This document shows positions 7,051 to 15,013 of a DNA stretch of 17,016 nucleotides, one piece after another. Under the pieces are notes generated by a model. That model saw nothing but the letters and a program-made list of their open reading frames with translations. It did not search any database and had not been told where the DNA came from. Both the position numbers and the translations under genes were made by a program. Numbering within the stretch: the stretch's first letter is position 1; each line of letters begins with the position of its first letter. Source of the stretch: Oscillospiraceae bacterium (lineage in GTDB: Bacteria > Bacillota > Clostridia > Oscillospirales > Oscillospiraceae). The stretch spans positions 1 to 17,016 of the forward strand of contig JAQWCP010000010.1 of NCBI GenBank assembly GCA_028705905.1. The letters are read 5' to 3'.

Positions 7051-8251
7051 GTTTGGTTCCTTTCAACCAGTCCCTCGCTTCCAGGGTGCGGAAATGAACC
7101 GGGTTGCCCCGTTCATTCATCTCTTCGATGGTCATGTTGAGGCCAAGGAGCATTGCTTCATCCAGGTCTTCAAACGCCAATGTGCGAAGGGATTCCACCC
7201 CTGAAAAATCACGGTTTTCTTCAATGAAATCAGCCAAGTAAATTGTTTTTTCCAAAAGGCTCATGTTCGCCCGGCCGGTTGTATGCCATCGGATGGCTGT
7301 GTATATGGCGTCCGAAACACCCAGCACATCCCGCCCCACTTCTGCTCCGGTGATGGCATGCAACAATTTCAATGTCTTTTGTTCCAATTTGTCTAACACA
7401 ATACCATATTTCTCGCATAATTTCAACTGTTCTTCCATTTCCAGCCGCTTGGTGCAGTCATGGAGCAAGGCGGCCACTTGTGCATCCTCTTTCACAGCGC
7501 CCCACCGCTCCGCCAGGGCAATGGCTGCCCGTTCCGTCCCCAACACATGGGAAACCCGTTTGGCTTTGAGAAAACTACAAGCCACAGCCCGCAGCTCCTC
7601 CATGGAAAGGTGCTTCAGATCTTTCTGTACCCCATACAGCTGTTTGCGCAGGATATATCCATAGACGGACGAAAAGACAAATTTGTTCCATGTACCGTCT
7701 TCTGTCGCTTGCCGAAGGTCGGTTGAAGAGATGACCAACGGTTCGGCATTGATACAAATGCTGTTGGTGCCATATTTCTCCTTCAGCCTGGCCGCATATT
7801 TTGCATTCCGCTCCGTTTCTCCTTGCTCGCCCCGGTTGAAGACAACAGGGCACACCAGGGAAAGCAGGGATTCATGTTCTTGCCATGTCTCCAATGTCTG
7901 GAACATATCCGTCCCCATCATCAGATAAAACATGGCATGGGGGTACTCCCCCTGCAACGTGCGGATGGTATCAATGGTATAGCTTTTTCCTTCCCGCTTC
8001 AATTCCAGATCCAGCACCTTGGCATTTGGAATGCCGTCTACCGCAAGATGCAACATCTCCAGCCGTTCTTGCGCCGTGGGCGTGCCCTCTGGCAAAGATT
8101 TGTGCGGGGGCATCCCTGTTGGAACAAAAAATAGCAGGTCTATGCCAAGTTGTTCCGCCGCCGCCCGGGCAGACAAAATATGCCCCGCATGGGGCGGGTT
8201 AAATGTGCCGCCAAAAATCCCAATCTTTTTTGGCTGAATTATCCCATCCAT
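7040..8251 (-). CDS. nadD: Fused NadD (nicotinate-nucleotide adenylyltransferase) and YqeK (HD-domain Ap4A hydrolase)
   Basis: A 403-residue two-domain cytosolic protein. Residues 1 to about 200 are NadD, which adenylates nicotinate mononucleotide during NAD synthesis. It shows GGTFNPPHAGH (14-24) and ISSTDLR (174-180), the two nucleotidyltransferase motifs. Residues from about 210 onward are YqeK, an HD-fold enzyme known in Bacillus and relatives to split diadenosine tetraphosphate symmetrically. It has the upstream His in VSHVLGTERAA, HD at 264-265 in LLHDCTK, then WHTTGR and DFIEENR. In Bacillus subtilis these are two adjacent genes; here the frame is continuous through the junction with no stop. 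The ATG at 8251 has GGGAGG six bases upstream. The upstream in-frame ATG at 8269 has no such site. It overlaps the LCP start by 11 bases and lies 39 bases after yhbY. Confidence 0.95.
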   Translation of the reverse strand: MDGIIQPKKIGIFGGTFNPPHAGHILSARAAAEQLGIDLLFFVPTGMPPHKSLPEGTPTAQERLEMLHLAVDGIPNAKVLDLELKREGKSYTIDTIRTLQGEYPHAMFYLMMGTDMFQTLETWQEHESLLSLVCPVVFNRGEQGETERNAKYAARLKEKYGTNSICINAEPLVISSTDLRQATEDGTWNKFVFSSVYGYILRKQLYGVQKDLKHLSMEELRAVACSFLKAKRVSHVLGTERAAIALAERWGAVKEDAQVAALLHDCTKRLEMEEQLKLCEKYGIVLDKLEQKTLKLLHAITGAEVGRDVLGVSDAIYTAIRWHTTGRANMSLLEKTIYLADFIEENRDFSGVESLRTLAFEDLDEAMLLGLNMTIEEMNERGNPVHFRTLEARDWLKGTKHEC

Positions 8252-8290
8252 CTTGATCCTCCCGACCATTTCCCAAACGAGAATCCTCTC

Positions 8291-8599
8291 TTATTTTTGC
8301 AGGGGCAATGTAATATGCTTGATTTCCTTTTTATGACTCTTGCGGTATAGCACAAATTTTGAACCAATGACCTGGACTTGCTCACTGCGGGTCTTCTGTG
8401 ACAGCAGATCGCAGGCTTCTCTTGCCGTCAGGCCCGCATTTTCCAATACTCTGCATTTGATCAGCTCTCTTGCTTCCAATGCATCGTTTGCCTGGGTGAT
8501 CACTGTATCACTGATTCCATCTTTCCCGATGTGCAGAATGGTATCCACCCCATTGGCCAAACTTCGCAGGTAAGCCCTCTGTTTGCTGGTTAATTCCAT
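8291..8599 (-). CDS. yhbY: Ribosome assembly RNA-binding protein YhbY (CRM domain)
   Basis: A 102-residue basic protein made of a single CRM domain, associated with pre-50S particles in bacteria. The family pattern begins at MELTSKQRAYLRSLA. The RNA-binding loop has GKDG at 25-28 in the position of the GxxG motif, followed by ALEARELIKCRVLEN and the C-terminal VIGSKFVLYRKS strand. The ATG at 8599 is preceded by AGGAGA at five bases. The gap to rdgB is nine bases and to nadD/yqeK 39 bases, so it is co-transcribed. The placement next to nadD, yqeK and rsfS matches the Bacillus subtilis yqe cluster. Confidence 0.95.
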   Translation of the reverse strand: MELTSKQRAYLRSLANGVDTILHIGKDGISDTVITQANDALEARELIKCRVLENAGLTAREACDLLSQKTRSEQVQVIGSKFVLYRKSHKKEIKHITLPLQK

Positions 8600-8608
8600 A
8601 ATATTCTC

Positions 8609-9214
8609 CTATCTTTCCGGTTTCATTTCTGCGGCGCGCGCCGCCATCTTTTGCGCAAATTGGCGCAATGCGTTTCCACGATGGGAAATGTTGTGTTTTT
8701 CCATGGGCGTCAGTTCCGCCATGCTCCGCTCCAGCTCCGGCAAGAAGAAGATGGGGTCATATCCAAATCCGCCTTCCCCCCGGGGTGCATCGCCCACAAC
8801 CCCTTCGCAAATGCCTTCTGCCGTCAGCACGCTCCCATCCGGGAAACAGCAAGCAATGGCACAGACAAAGCGGCATGCGCGGTTCGCTTCCCCTTCCATA
8901 TTTCGGAGTAGCAGGCGATACCGGCCCACATCGTCCAGGTCTTCGCCGCCATATCGGGCGGAGTAGATGCCAGGCGCACCGCCCAGCGCATCCACCACAA
9001 GGCCGGAATCATCCGCAATGGCGGGCTGACCGGTCTCCTGCATAACAGCGTGAGCTTTGAGCCACGCGTTTTCCGCAAAGGTTTGCCCCGTTTCTTCCAC
9101 ATCCACATGCACACCCAAAGCAGACTGCAAGACCACCTCCACCCCCAGATGGGATAGAATCTCTTGCATCTCCCCTAGTTTTTTCTGATTTTGCGATGCC
9201 AATACCAGCGTCAT
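8609..9214 (-). CDS. rdgB: RdgB/HAM1 family XTP/dITP pyrophosphatase
   Basis: A house-cleaning enzyme that hydrolyses dITP, XTP and related deaminated purine triphosphates to monophosphate and pyrophosphate, keeping them out of DNA and RNA. The 201 residues show the family motifs in order: LASQNQKKLGEM at the N-terminus (usually SxNxxK), TFAENAWLKA, ADDSGLVVDALGGAPGIYSA with the acidic metal site, GFGYDPIFFLPE, and SHRGNALR. The length is normal. The ATG at 9214 fits the family N-terminus. The open frame extends 17 codons further upstream, but those residues match nothing and would run into ftsY. The ribosome binding site is weak (GGGATGGG). It lies 16 bases after ftsY. Confidence 0.96.
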   Translation of the reverse strand: MTLVLASQNQKKLGEMQEILSHLGVEVVLQSALGVHVDVEETGQTFAENAWLKAHAVMQETGQPAIADDSGLVVDALGGAPGIYSARYGGEDLDDVGRYRLLLRNMEGEANRACRFVCAIACCFPDGSVLTAEGICEGVVGDAPRGEGGFGYDPIFFLPELERSMAELTPMEKHNISHRGNALRQFAQKMAARAAEMKPER

Positions 9215-9230
9215 CGTTTTCCCATCCCTT

Positions 9231-10136
9231 CTAAACCATCGCCTGGACAAATTCCGTGGCGTCAAACGGCATCAGGTCATCCACCTGTTCCCCCACGCCG
9301 ATGTATTTGACAGGGATGCCCAATGTATCTGCTATGGCAAAGACGATTCCACCTTTGGCAGTACCGTCCAATTTGGTCAAAACAACGCCTGTAACGCCCG
9401 CCGCTTCTTGAAACTGAACCGCTTGCAACAAGCCGTTCTGCCCTGTCGTGGCGTCCAATACCAGAAGCGTTTCCCGGTCGGCATCCGGCAGCTCCCGGTC
9501 AATGATGTGGCTGATTTTACTCAGCTCATTCATCAAATTCTGCTTGTTGTGCAGCCGGCCGGCCGTATCGCAAATCACAAGGTCGCTACCGCGGGCCTTG
9601 GCCGCGGAGAGGGCGTCAAACACCACAGCGGCAGGGTCTGCGCCTTCCTTTTGACGGACCAATTCCACACCGTCCCGTTCCGCCCAGACCTGTAGCTGGT
9701 CTGCGGCTGCGGCACGGAATGTGTCGGCGGCGCATAGCAGCACCTTTTTGCCTGCCTGCTTCCATGCGGCACCCAGCTTGCCGATGGTTGTGGTTTTCCC
9801 CACCCCGTTGACGCCGATGACCAAAATGACAGACGGCTTTGTCTCCAGGTGCATTTCCGTATCACCCACTTGCAGCATCTCGGTCAAAATGGCGCGCAAT
9901 GCCTCTCTCGCCGCTTCCGGTTCCTTGATCTTCTCCTCCTTGATTTTGGCCCGCAGTGCTTCCACCACCCGCATGGAGGTCTCCACACCGATATCCGCCA
10001 AAATAAGCGTTTCTTCCAACTCGTCAAAAAAGTCGTCTTTTAAGGAAGAGAAGCCGGAAAAAATGCCATCCAGAGAACCGCCAATGGCCTTCTGCGTCTT
10101 GGTTAATTTCTCTTTGATTTTATTCAAAAAACTCAT
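9231..10136 (-). CDS. ftsY: Signal recognition particle receptor FtsY
   Basis: The SRP-family GTPase that docks ribosome-nascent-chain-SRP complexes at the membrane for insertion of membrane proteins. The 301 residues contain the N domain (about 1-95) and the G domain with P-loop GVNGVGKT at 108-115, DTFRAAA (138-144), DTAGR at 190-194, TKLDG at 254-258 and GVGEQ at 280-284. The acidic A domain found in proteobacterial FtsY is absent, as is normal in Firmicutes, and the N-terminal amphipathic stretch MSFLNKIKEKLTKTQ probably binds the membrane. It follows smc after 14 bases. The ribosome binding site is weak (AGAAG). The smc-ftsY pairing is conserved in many Firmicutes. Confidence 0.98.
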   Translation of the reverse strand: MSFLNKIKEKLTKTQKAIGGSLDGIFSGFSSLKDDFFDELEETLILADIGVETSMRVVEALRAKIKEEKIKEPEAAREALRAILTEMLQVGDTEMHLETKPSVILVIGVNGVGKTTTIGKLGAAWKQAGKKVLLCAADTFRAAAADQLQVWAERDGVELVRQKEGADPAAVVFDALSAAKARGSDLVICDTAGRLHNKQNLMNELSKISHIIDRELPDADRETLLVLDATTGQNGLLQAVQFQEAAGVTGVVLTKLDGTAKGGIVFAIADTLGIPVKYIGVGEQVDDLMPFDATEFVQAMV

Positions 10137-10150
10137 GTTTCTTCTCCACT

Positions 10151-13100
10151 CTATGAAAATTGCAATGCATCCGATGCTTCATCCAGTCGTAACGTCACCA
10201 CCTTGGAAACGCCCTGCTCTTGCATGGTGACGCCGTATAGAATGTCGGCCTCTTCCATGGTGCCCCGGCGATGGGTGATGACAATAAACTGGGTCTGACC
10301 CGAAATCGATCGCAAATACTGCGCAAACCGCATCACGTTTTGCTCGTCCAAGGCCGCTTCAATTTCATCCATAATACAAAAAGGTGTGGGCCGTAATTTT
10401 AAGATGGCAAAGTACAGCGCAATGGCCACAAATGCCTTCTCCCCACCGGAAAGCAAAGAAATCGTCTTGAGCGACTTGCCCGGTGGCTGCGCCCGGATTT
10501 CGATGTTGCACTCCAAAATGTCTTTGTCCGTCTCCAGCTCCAGGTAGGCCTTTCCACCACCAAACAGCGCTTGGAACACCTGGGAAAACAATTGGTTCAA
10601 CGTGTCAAACTGGACACGGAACACTTCCTTCATCTCAACTGTAATCGCCTGAATGATGCGTTTGAGTTCTTCTTTTGCTTGTGTAATATCCGCCCGCTCC
10701 CGGGTTAGATATTCATATCGGCTGTTCACCCGTTCGAACTCTTCAATGGCGCCCAAATTGGGGGCGCCTAGCGCCCGCATCTTCTGCTTCAACGTCCCAA
10801 TGCGCCGGGATGCCTCCGCAATATTCTCCAGCTTTTGCTGGAGCGGGAGCGCCCCGCTGTGGGATAAGCCATATGTGTCCCACAGTTTTTCTAATATCCC
10901 TTTTTCCTCCAAGTCCCATTCCTGCTTCTTCTGTGCAAGAGCCGCACACACTCGCTCCAGCTGCAAAAGAGACTGATTTGTCTTTTGCGTTTCTTTCTCA
11001 TCCCGCACACGCTGGCCTTCCAATTGCATCCGCTCCTGTGCCAACGTTTGCAGTTCTGTCTGCATTTGAGCCTGCTTCTGCTGGAAAGACTGGATGGATG
11101 CTTTCTGTTCTTCTATCTGCTGTAAGAAATTTTGAGCAGAAGCGGCAAGTTCCTTTTGTTGTGTTTGCCGCATCTGCCGGTCCTCCTCCATCCCTTGGAA
11201 TAGGGCCAGCAGCTCTTCCAATCCGACTTCCAGGGCCGCGCGCTCCGACTGCAGGGCGGCCAGCTGGGTCTGCCGCCGGGTATCCTGGGCGGCTAGGGCC
11301 TCCATCTCTCTGTCCAGCGCTTGTTGTCTTTCGCCCTCTTGGTCCAGGGTCTCGTCCAGCATGCTTTGCGCAGTGTCTCCCTGTTGTAACGCTTGGGCAA
11401 GAGAGACCATCTCGTTTGTCGTTTCTTCGACCCGGGCTTGCAGAAGTGCAAATGCTTTTTCCTGCTCCCGCCCCTGGGACAAAAGCGCAACATGGCCGGC
11501 CTTGCATTGCTCATAGGTCAGTTGAAGAGAGACAACCCGCTCCATATCTTGGCTGCGTGCCTGTTCCAGCGCCTGCAATTGGGTGCGTGCCCGGGCCAGC
11601 GCATTCTGTTCTTGTTCCGCCGCCCTATCGCCGGACAGCTTTGCTTGTAAGTGTTGCTGCTGCCGCTTTATCTGGTCGAGTTCCACAGCACGGGACAAAA
11701 TGCCGGCTTTTTTCCCGGCACTGCCCCCCGTCATCACGCCGCCCCTTTGGAGCATCTGGCCGTCCAGCGTCACGATGCGAAATTGATATTGATATTTGCG
11801 TGCCATGGGAATGGCGTGATCCAGATCAGACACCACCACGGTGCGTCCCAGCAAATATGCAATCACGTCATCATATTCCGGCTCGTTGGAAACCAAAGCG
11901 CTGGCAATCCCCAAAAAGCCCGGTTCTCTGGCAATGCGTTCCACATCCATGGGTTTCCCATGCACCGTATTCATAGGCAAAAAAGTGGCACGCCCAGCCT
12001 CTTCTCGTTTGAGATATTCAATGGCCGCCTTGCCCACTTGATCCGTCTCCACCACAATCTGCTGCAAAGCACCGCCCAACGCCACCTCAATGGCAAATGC
12101 ATAGGGCGGCGATACCTGGATGAGGATGGAAACCGGTCCGCGGATGCCCGGAATAGCCTTGGCCGCCTTCATCAAAACGCGCACCGCTCTGGAATATCCC
12201 TCATACAGGTCTTCCAGTTCCTTTAGCATCTGTATTTTCGCTGCCGCCTGCTCCAGCTGACGGAGCAGCGCTTCTCTCTCCTGCACAGCGGCTTGCGTTT
12301 TCTTTTCCTGCTGTTCCACCTGATCCTGGACTGCAAGAAGCCGCTCTGTTGCTTGCTGCAACGCACCCTGTGCTTCTTTCAGGGCCTGTCCTGACGTGTC
12401 CACCGCATTTCTCGCATCCGTTTCTCTTGCGAAATATGCGTCTTTCTCCTGATTCATCTGGGTTTCCCGCGCCAACAATTCATCCAGCACTGCTTGCAAG
12501 GCAGCTTGCCGCTGGCGCGCTGCTTCTGTCTGTGCTTTCCGGACAGCCGCTTGGCGGGCGCGCAAATCCTGGGCACCGCACAGCGCATCTCGCTCTTTTT
12601 GTATTTGCAGCCGCTGTTTCTGGTCTTCCTGGCAAAGCTGCTCCAGCTCTGCCTGCTGCTTTTCTATTTGCCCCAGGCGGGCACGCTTTTCTTCCGTCTG
12701 GTCATAAAGGCGATTCATACGCACGCTCTGGGCCTCTTCTTCCTTTTCCAGCCCCTGCCTGCGCTCCAAAAGATCGGCAGCTTTCGCTTCCATCACCGCA
12801 AGGCGGCTCTCCGCCTCTCCTTGCCGCGCGCTCCACCCAGCCATCGCCTGCCTTGTCTGCTCCAACGCCACGTCCTGTTCCCGCATGGTATGTTGCAGCG
12901 TCTCTGCCTGGTCATATAAGGCTTGAAGCGCCTGTTGCAGCACTTCTCTCTGTTCCAGGGCGGCCTCCAGCCTGCACCCAATGTCCCGCCGGTTCTCCCG
13001 CAAACGTTCCAACTGGGTCAGCCAGAGGGACACCTCCAAACCGCGCAGCTCGTCCCGTAGATGCAAATATTGCCTGGCTCGCTCCGCCTGTTCTTGCAAT

Positions 13101-13711
13101 GGCACAACTTGCAGCTCCAACTCAGATATCTTATCTGTGATGCGCAGCAGGTTTTCCTCGGTTCGATTCAGCTTGCGTTCCGCCTCTTCTTTTCGATACC
13201 GGAATCGGGAAATGCCGGCCGCCTCTTCTAAAACGCCACGTCTTTCTTCCTGCCTGGCGGACAGGATTTCATCGATCTTGCCTTGCCCGATGATGGAATA
13301 CCCTTCTTGACCCAAGCCGGTATCCAAAAACAGCTCGTGTACATCCCGCAGCCGAACGGCGGTGCGGTTGATGGAATATATGCTCTCTCCAGAGCGGTAA
13401 TATCGGCGGGAGACCATCACTTCCCGTTCACCCAAAGGCAAGGCGCCATCTGCGTTATCCAAAACCAACGTCACCTGTGCAAACCCCACCGCTTTCCGCA
13501 TCTGGGTTCCGCCGAAAATCACGTCCTCCATTTTTCCGCCCCGTAGCGCGCGGGATTTTTGCTCTCCCAAGACCCATAAAATGGCATCGGACAAATTGGA
13601 TTTCCCGCTGCCATTTGGGCCGACAACGGCGGAAATCCCACGGTCAAACGAGATGGCCGTCTTATCGGGAAATGATTTAAATCCTTGTATCTCCAATGCC
13701 TTCAGATACAA
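10151..13711 (-). CDS. smc: Chromosome segregation protein SMC
   Basis: The condensin ATPase that works with ScpA and ScpB to organise and segregate the chromosome. It has 1186 residues, the typical size. Walker A GPNGSGKS lies at 31-38. Two long coiled coils rich in Gln, Glu, Ala and Arg flank the hinge (about 495-670, GIRGPVSILI to TGGSAGKKAG). The C-terminal head has the signature LSGGEK at 1087-1092 and Walker B in FCIMDEIEAALDE. The start is probably the TTG at 13711. It gives MYLKALEIQGFKSF, the standard SMC N-terminus, and lies eight bases after GGGGAGG. The in-frame GTG at 13720 overlaps that ribosome binding site, so it is unlikely. It lies 51 bases after rnc and 14 before ftsY. Confidence 0.98.
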   Translation of the reverse strand: MYLKALEIQGFKSFPDKTAISFDRGISAVVGPNGSGKSNLSDAILWVLGEQKSRALRGGKMEDVIFGGTQMRKAVGFAQVTLVLDNADGALPLGEREVMVSRRYYRSGESIYSINRTAVRLRDVHELFLDTGLGQEGYSIIGQGKIDEILSARQEERRGVLEEAAGISRFRYRKEEAERKLNRTEENLLRITDKISELELQVVPLQEQAERARQYLHLRDELRGLEVSLWLTQLERLRENRRDIGCRLEAALEQREVLQQALQALYDQAETLQHTMREQDVALEQTRQAMAGWSARQGEAESRLAVMEAKAADLLERRQGLEKEEEAQSVRMNRLYDQTEEKRARLGQIEKQQAELEQLCQEDQKQRLQIQKERDALCGAQDLRARQAAVRKAQTEAARQRQAALQAVLDELLARETQMNQEKDAYFARETDARNAVDTSGQALKEAQGALQQATERLLAVQDQVEQQEKKTQAAVQEREALLRQLEQAAAKIQMLKELEDLYEGYSRAVRVLMKAAKAIPGIRGPVSILIQVSPPYAFAIEVALGGALQQIVVETDQVGKAAIEYLKREEAGRATFLPMNTVHGKPMDVERIAREPGFLGIASALVSNEPEYDDVIAYLLGRTVVVSDLDHAIPMARKYQYQFRIVTLDGQMLQRGGVMTGGSAGKKAGILSRAVELDQIKRQQQHLQAKLSGDRAAEQEQNALARARTQLQALEQARSQDMERVVSLQLTYEQCKAGHVALLSQGREQEKAFALLQARVEETTNEMVSLAQALQQGDTAQSMLDETLDQEGERQQALDREMEALAAQDTRRQTQLAALQSERAALEVGLEELLALFQGMEEDRQMRQTQQKELAASAQNFLQQIEEQKASIQSFQQKQAQMQTELQTLAQERMQLEGQRVRDEKETQKTNQSLLQLERVCAALAQKKQEWDLEEKGILEKLWDTYGLSHSGALPLQQKLENIAEASRRIGTLKQKMRALGAPNLGAIEEFERVNSRYEYLTRERADITQAKEELKRIIQAITVEMKEVFRVQFDTLNQLFSQVFQALFGGGKAYLELETDKDILECNIEIRAQPPGKSLKTISLLSGGEKAFVAIALYFAILKLRPTPFCIMDEIEAALDEQNVMRFAQYLRSISGQTQFIVITHRRGTMEEADILYGVTMQEQGVSKVVTLRLDEASDALQFS

Positions 13712-13762
13712 AACACGCACCTCCCCGCTGGCGGTTTCGCCATTGCTATGACTGGTTCCGCT

Positions 13763-14425
13763 TTAATTATGCTCAATGGCGTCACGGGCTGCCGCCTGCT
13801 CTGCCTCCTTTTTGCTGCGTCCTTCTCCTTTGCCGGCAACAACACCATCAATCAGCACTTCTACAGAAAAGATCTTTGCATGGTCCGGGCCATGCTCTCC
13901 TTGCAGGTGATAGACCAGTGTTTGCTTGCCCTCCCCCTGCACCAGCTCCTGCAGCGCTGTTTTGTAGTCTCGAATCACGTCCTGCGTTTCGTTATCCAGC
14001 AAAAACGTGCGAATGATCCGGCTTGCTTCCGAAAGACCACTGTCCAGGTAGACAGCGGCCAGAACGGCTTCCACAGCGTCGGCCAGAATAGACTGCCGTT
14101 CTCGGCCGCCGCCGCTCTCCTCGCCGCGCCCCAGCTTTAAATGCGTGCCTAAGTTCCATTTCTGCGCTACCAACACCAAGCTTTGTTCGCACACAAGATT
14201 GGCCCGCAGCCTTGTCAGCTCGCCTTCCGGCAGTTTGGGGTTTTCCAAATACAGATATTCGGCTACGACCATCCCCAAAACAGAATCTCCCAAAAATTCC
14301 AATCTCTCGTTGCTGCCTGTGCTGCGGCCACGGTTTTCATTGGCATAAGAGCTGTGTGTCAATGCATTTTCCAGCAACGACTTGTCCAGAAAAACATACC
14401 CCAACGCTTGTTCGATTGTATCCAT
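13763..14425 (-). CDS. rnc: Ribonuclease III
   Basis: A double-strand-specific endoribonuclease that processes 16S and 23S rRNA precursors and many mRNAs. The 220 residues contain the catalytic domain with NERLEFLGDSVL at 39-50, metal-binding Glu43 and Asp47, and the second acidic pair Asp116 and Glu119 in ADAVEAVLAAVYLD. A double-stranded RNA-binding domain follows at about 153-218 (YKTALQELVQ to KKEAEQAAARDA). The ATG at 14425 has AAGGAGG eight bases upstream; the frame remains open for ten more codons that do not belong to the family. It heads the rnc-smc-ftsY group but is separated from acpP by 268 bases that contain a terminator-like hairpin ending about 35 bases before this start. That raises the question of regulated read-through. 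Confidence 0.97.
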   Translation of the reverse strand: MDTIEQALGYVFLDKSLLENALTHSSYANENRGRSTGSNERLEFLGDSVLGMVVAEYLYLENPKLPEGELTRLRANLVCEQSLVLVAQKWNLGTHLKLGRGEESGGGRERQSILADAVEAVLAAVYLDSGLSEASRIIRTFLLDNETQDVIRDYKTALQELVQGEGKQTLVYHLQGEHGPDHAKIFSVEVLIDGVVAGKGEGRSKKEAEQAAARDAIEHN

Positions 14426-14459
14426 TTGTTTTCCTCCTTGTCTGCTAGACTCCATGAGA

Positions 14460-14488
14460 ATAAAAACGGGCCGCCACGGGGGCGACCC
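14460..14488 (-). terminator. Intrinsic terminator or attenuator upstream of rnc
   Basis: On the minus strand GGGTCGCC (14488-14481) pairs with GGCGGCCC (14475-14468) with one G-U pair and a five-base loop, followed by GTTTTTATT. This is a standard intrinsic terminator shape. It would end the acpP transcript. It lies only about 35 bases before rnc, which leaves no room for a separate downstream promoter. CCCATGT (14513-14507) can pair with ATATGGG (14492-14486), which uses the first three bases of the terminator stem, so an alternative fold is possible. Confidence 0.75.
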
Positions 14489-14642
14489 ATATCTATCTTT
14501 TCAACTACATGGGAACCCAACGAGACGGGAAATCCAACAATGTGATCATTTCAACGCAAAACGAACATGCTTCATTCCGTTCCACACTGAAATCATCCAT
14601 TGTACATCTGATCCCTTCTCTCCCGCCGGGGAAGCAATACAA

Positions 14643-14672
14643 CGGATGAAGGGGCGGTGCCGCCTTCATCCG
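14643..14672 (-). promoter_or_regulatory. Strong hairpin 21 bases after acpP
   Basis: A perfect 10-bp stem (CGGATGAAGG with CCTTCATCCG) continues past a bulge into a 3-bp GGC/GCC stem with a three-base loop. The sequence after it is TTGTATTGC, a poor U-tract, so termination would be weak. It may protect the acpP 3' end or be a cleavage site for the RNase III made from the next gene (inference). Confidence 0.55.
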
Positions 14673-14693
14673 CCTCTCCGCTTCTTTACGCGC

Positions 14694-14927
14694 TTAGTCT
14701 ACCCGGCTGGTCAAAAATCGCACCAGGTCCCCCACTGTCAGCATGGAAGTCAACTCTTCATCTTCCAGTTCTCCCACATCAAATTCTTCTTCCAGTGCCA
14801 TGCTAAGCTCTACAATATCAAGAGAATCCGCACCCAGATCTTCCGCAAACGACGTCTCCATTGTAATCGTACCCACATCCACAGAAAACTGCTCCGCAAT
14901 GAGCCCGCATACTTTCTCAAAAATCAT
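14694..14927 (-). CDS. acpP: Acyl carrier protein
   Basis: A 77-residue acidic four-helix protein that carries growing acyl chains on a 4'-phosphopantetheine arm in type II fatty acid synthesis. The attachment site is Ser35 in GADSLDIVEL, the canonical DSL motif. Asp and Glu dominate the sequence (EDLGADSLD, ALEEEFDVGELEDEEL). The ATG at 14927 has AAGGTGG about ten bases upstream. It follows plsX after 82 bases but has its own promoter, allowing the high output this abundant protein needs. PlsX uses acyl-ACP, so the neighbourhood is functionally coherent. Confidence 0.97.
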   Translation of the reverse strand: MIFEKVCGLIAEQFSVDVGTITMETSFAEDLGADSLDIVELSMALEEEFDVGELEDEELTSMLTVGDLVRFLTSRVD

Positions 14928-14984
14928 TTTGACACTTCCACCTTTACTCTGAAATCAGACTTCTAAGATTCATCAATCAATAAA

Positions 14985-15013
14985 ATAATATGCATATTCC
15001 ATCATCATGTCAA
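14985..15013 (-). promoter_or_regulatory. Near-consensus sigma-A promoter of acpP
   Basis: TTGACA (15013-15008) and TATTAT (14990-14985) are spaced by exactly 17 bases; only one base differs from consensus. The plsX stop codon TGA (15012-15010) lies inside the -35 box. Transcription would start near 14978, about 50 bases before the acpP ATG. I see no recognisable FapR-type or FabT-type operator overlapping it. Confidence 0.88.

Larger units (their letters stand above)
14426..14693 (-). other. acpP-rnc spacer, 268 bases, two hairpins, no gene seen
   Basis: I see no credible coding region here. Reading in the direction of transcription, it holds a 10-bp hairpin just after acpP (14672-14643), then about 150 bases of mixed sequence. 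These are followed by a possible antiterminator pairing (14513-14486), a terminator-shaped hairpin (14488-14460), and the rnc ribosome binding site. No promoter with both good -35 and -10 boxes was found. TACAAT at 14605-14600 is the best -10 candidate but lacks a partner. The spacer could be a leader or a small transcript of unknown role. Confidence 0.55.

Noticed and set aside
8252..8269. Upstream ATG (8269) as the nadD/yqeK start
   Set aside because: The GGGAGG six bases before the ATG at 8251 is the better ribosome binding site and would lie inside the longer coding region.
10810..11976. A 388-codon plus-strand open frame over smc
   Set aside because: It is Pro/Ala/Ser-rich as expected from the reverse of a Gln/Glu/Ala-rich coiled coil, and the opposite strand is unmistakable SMC.
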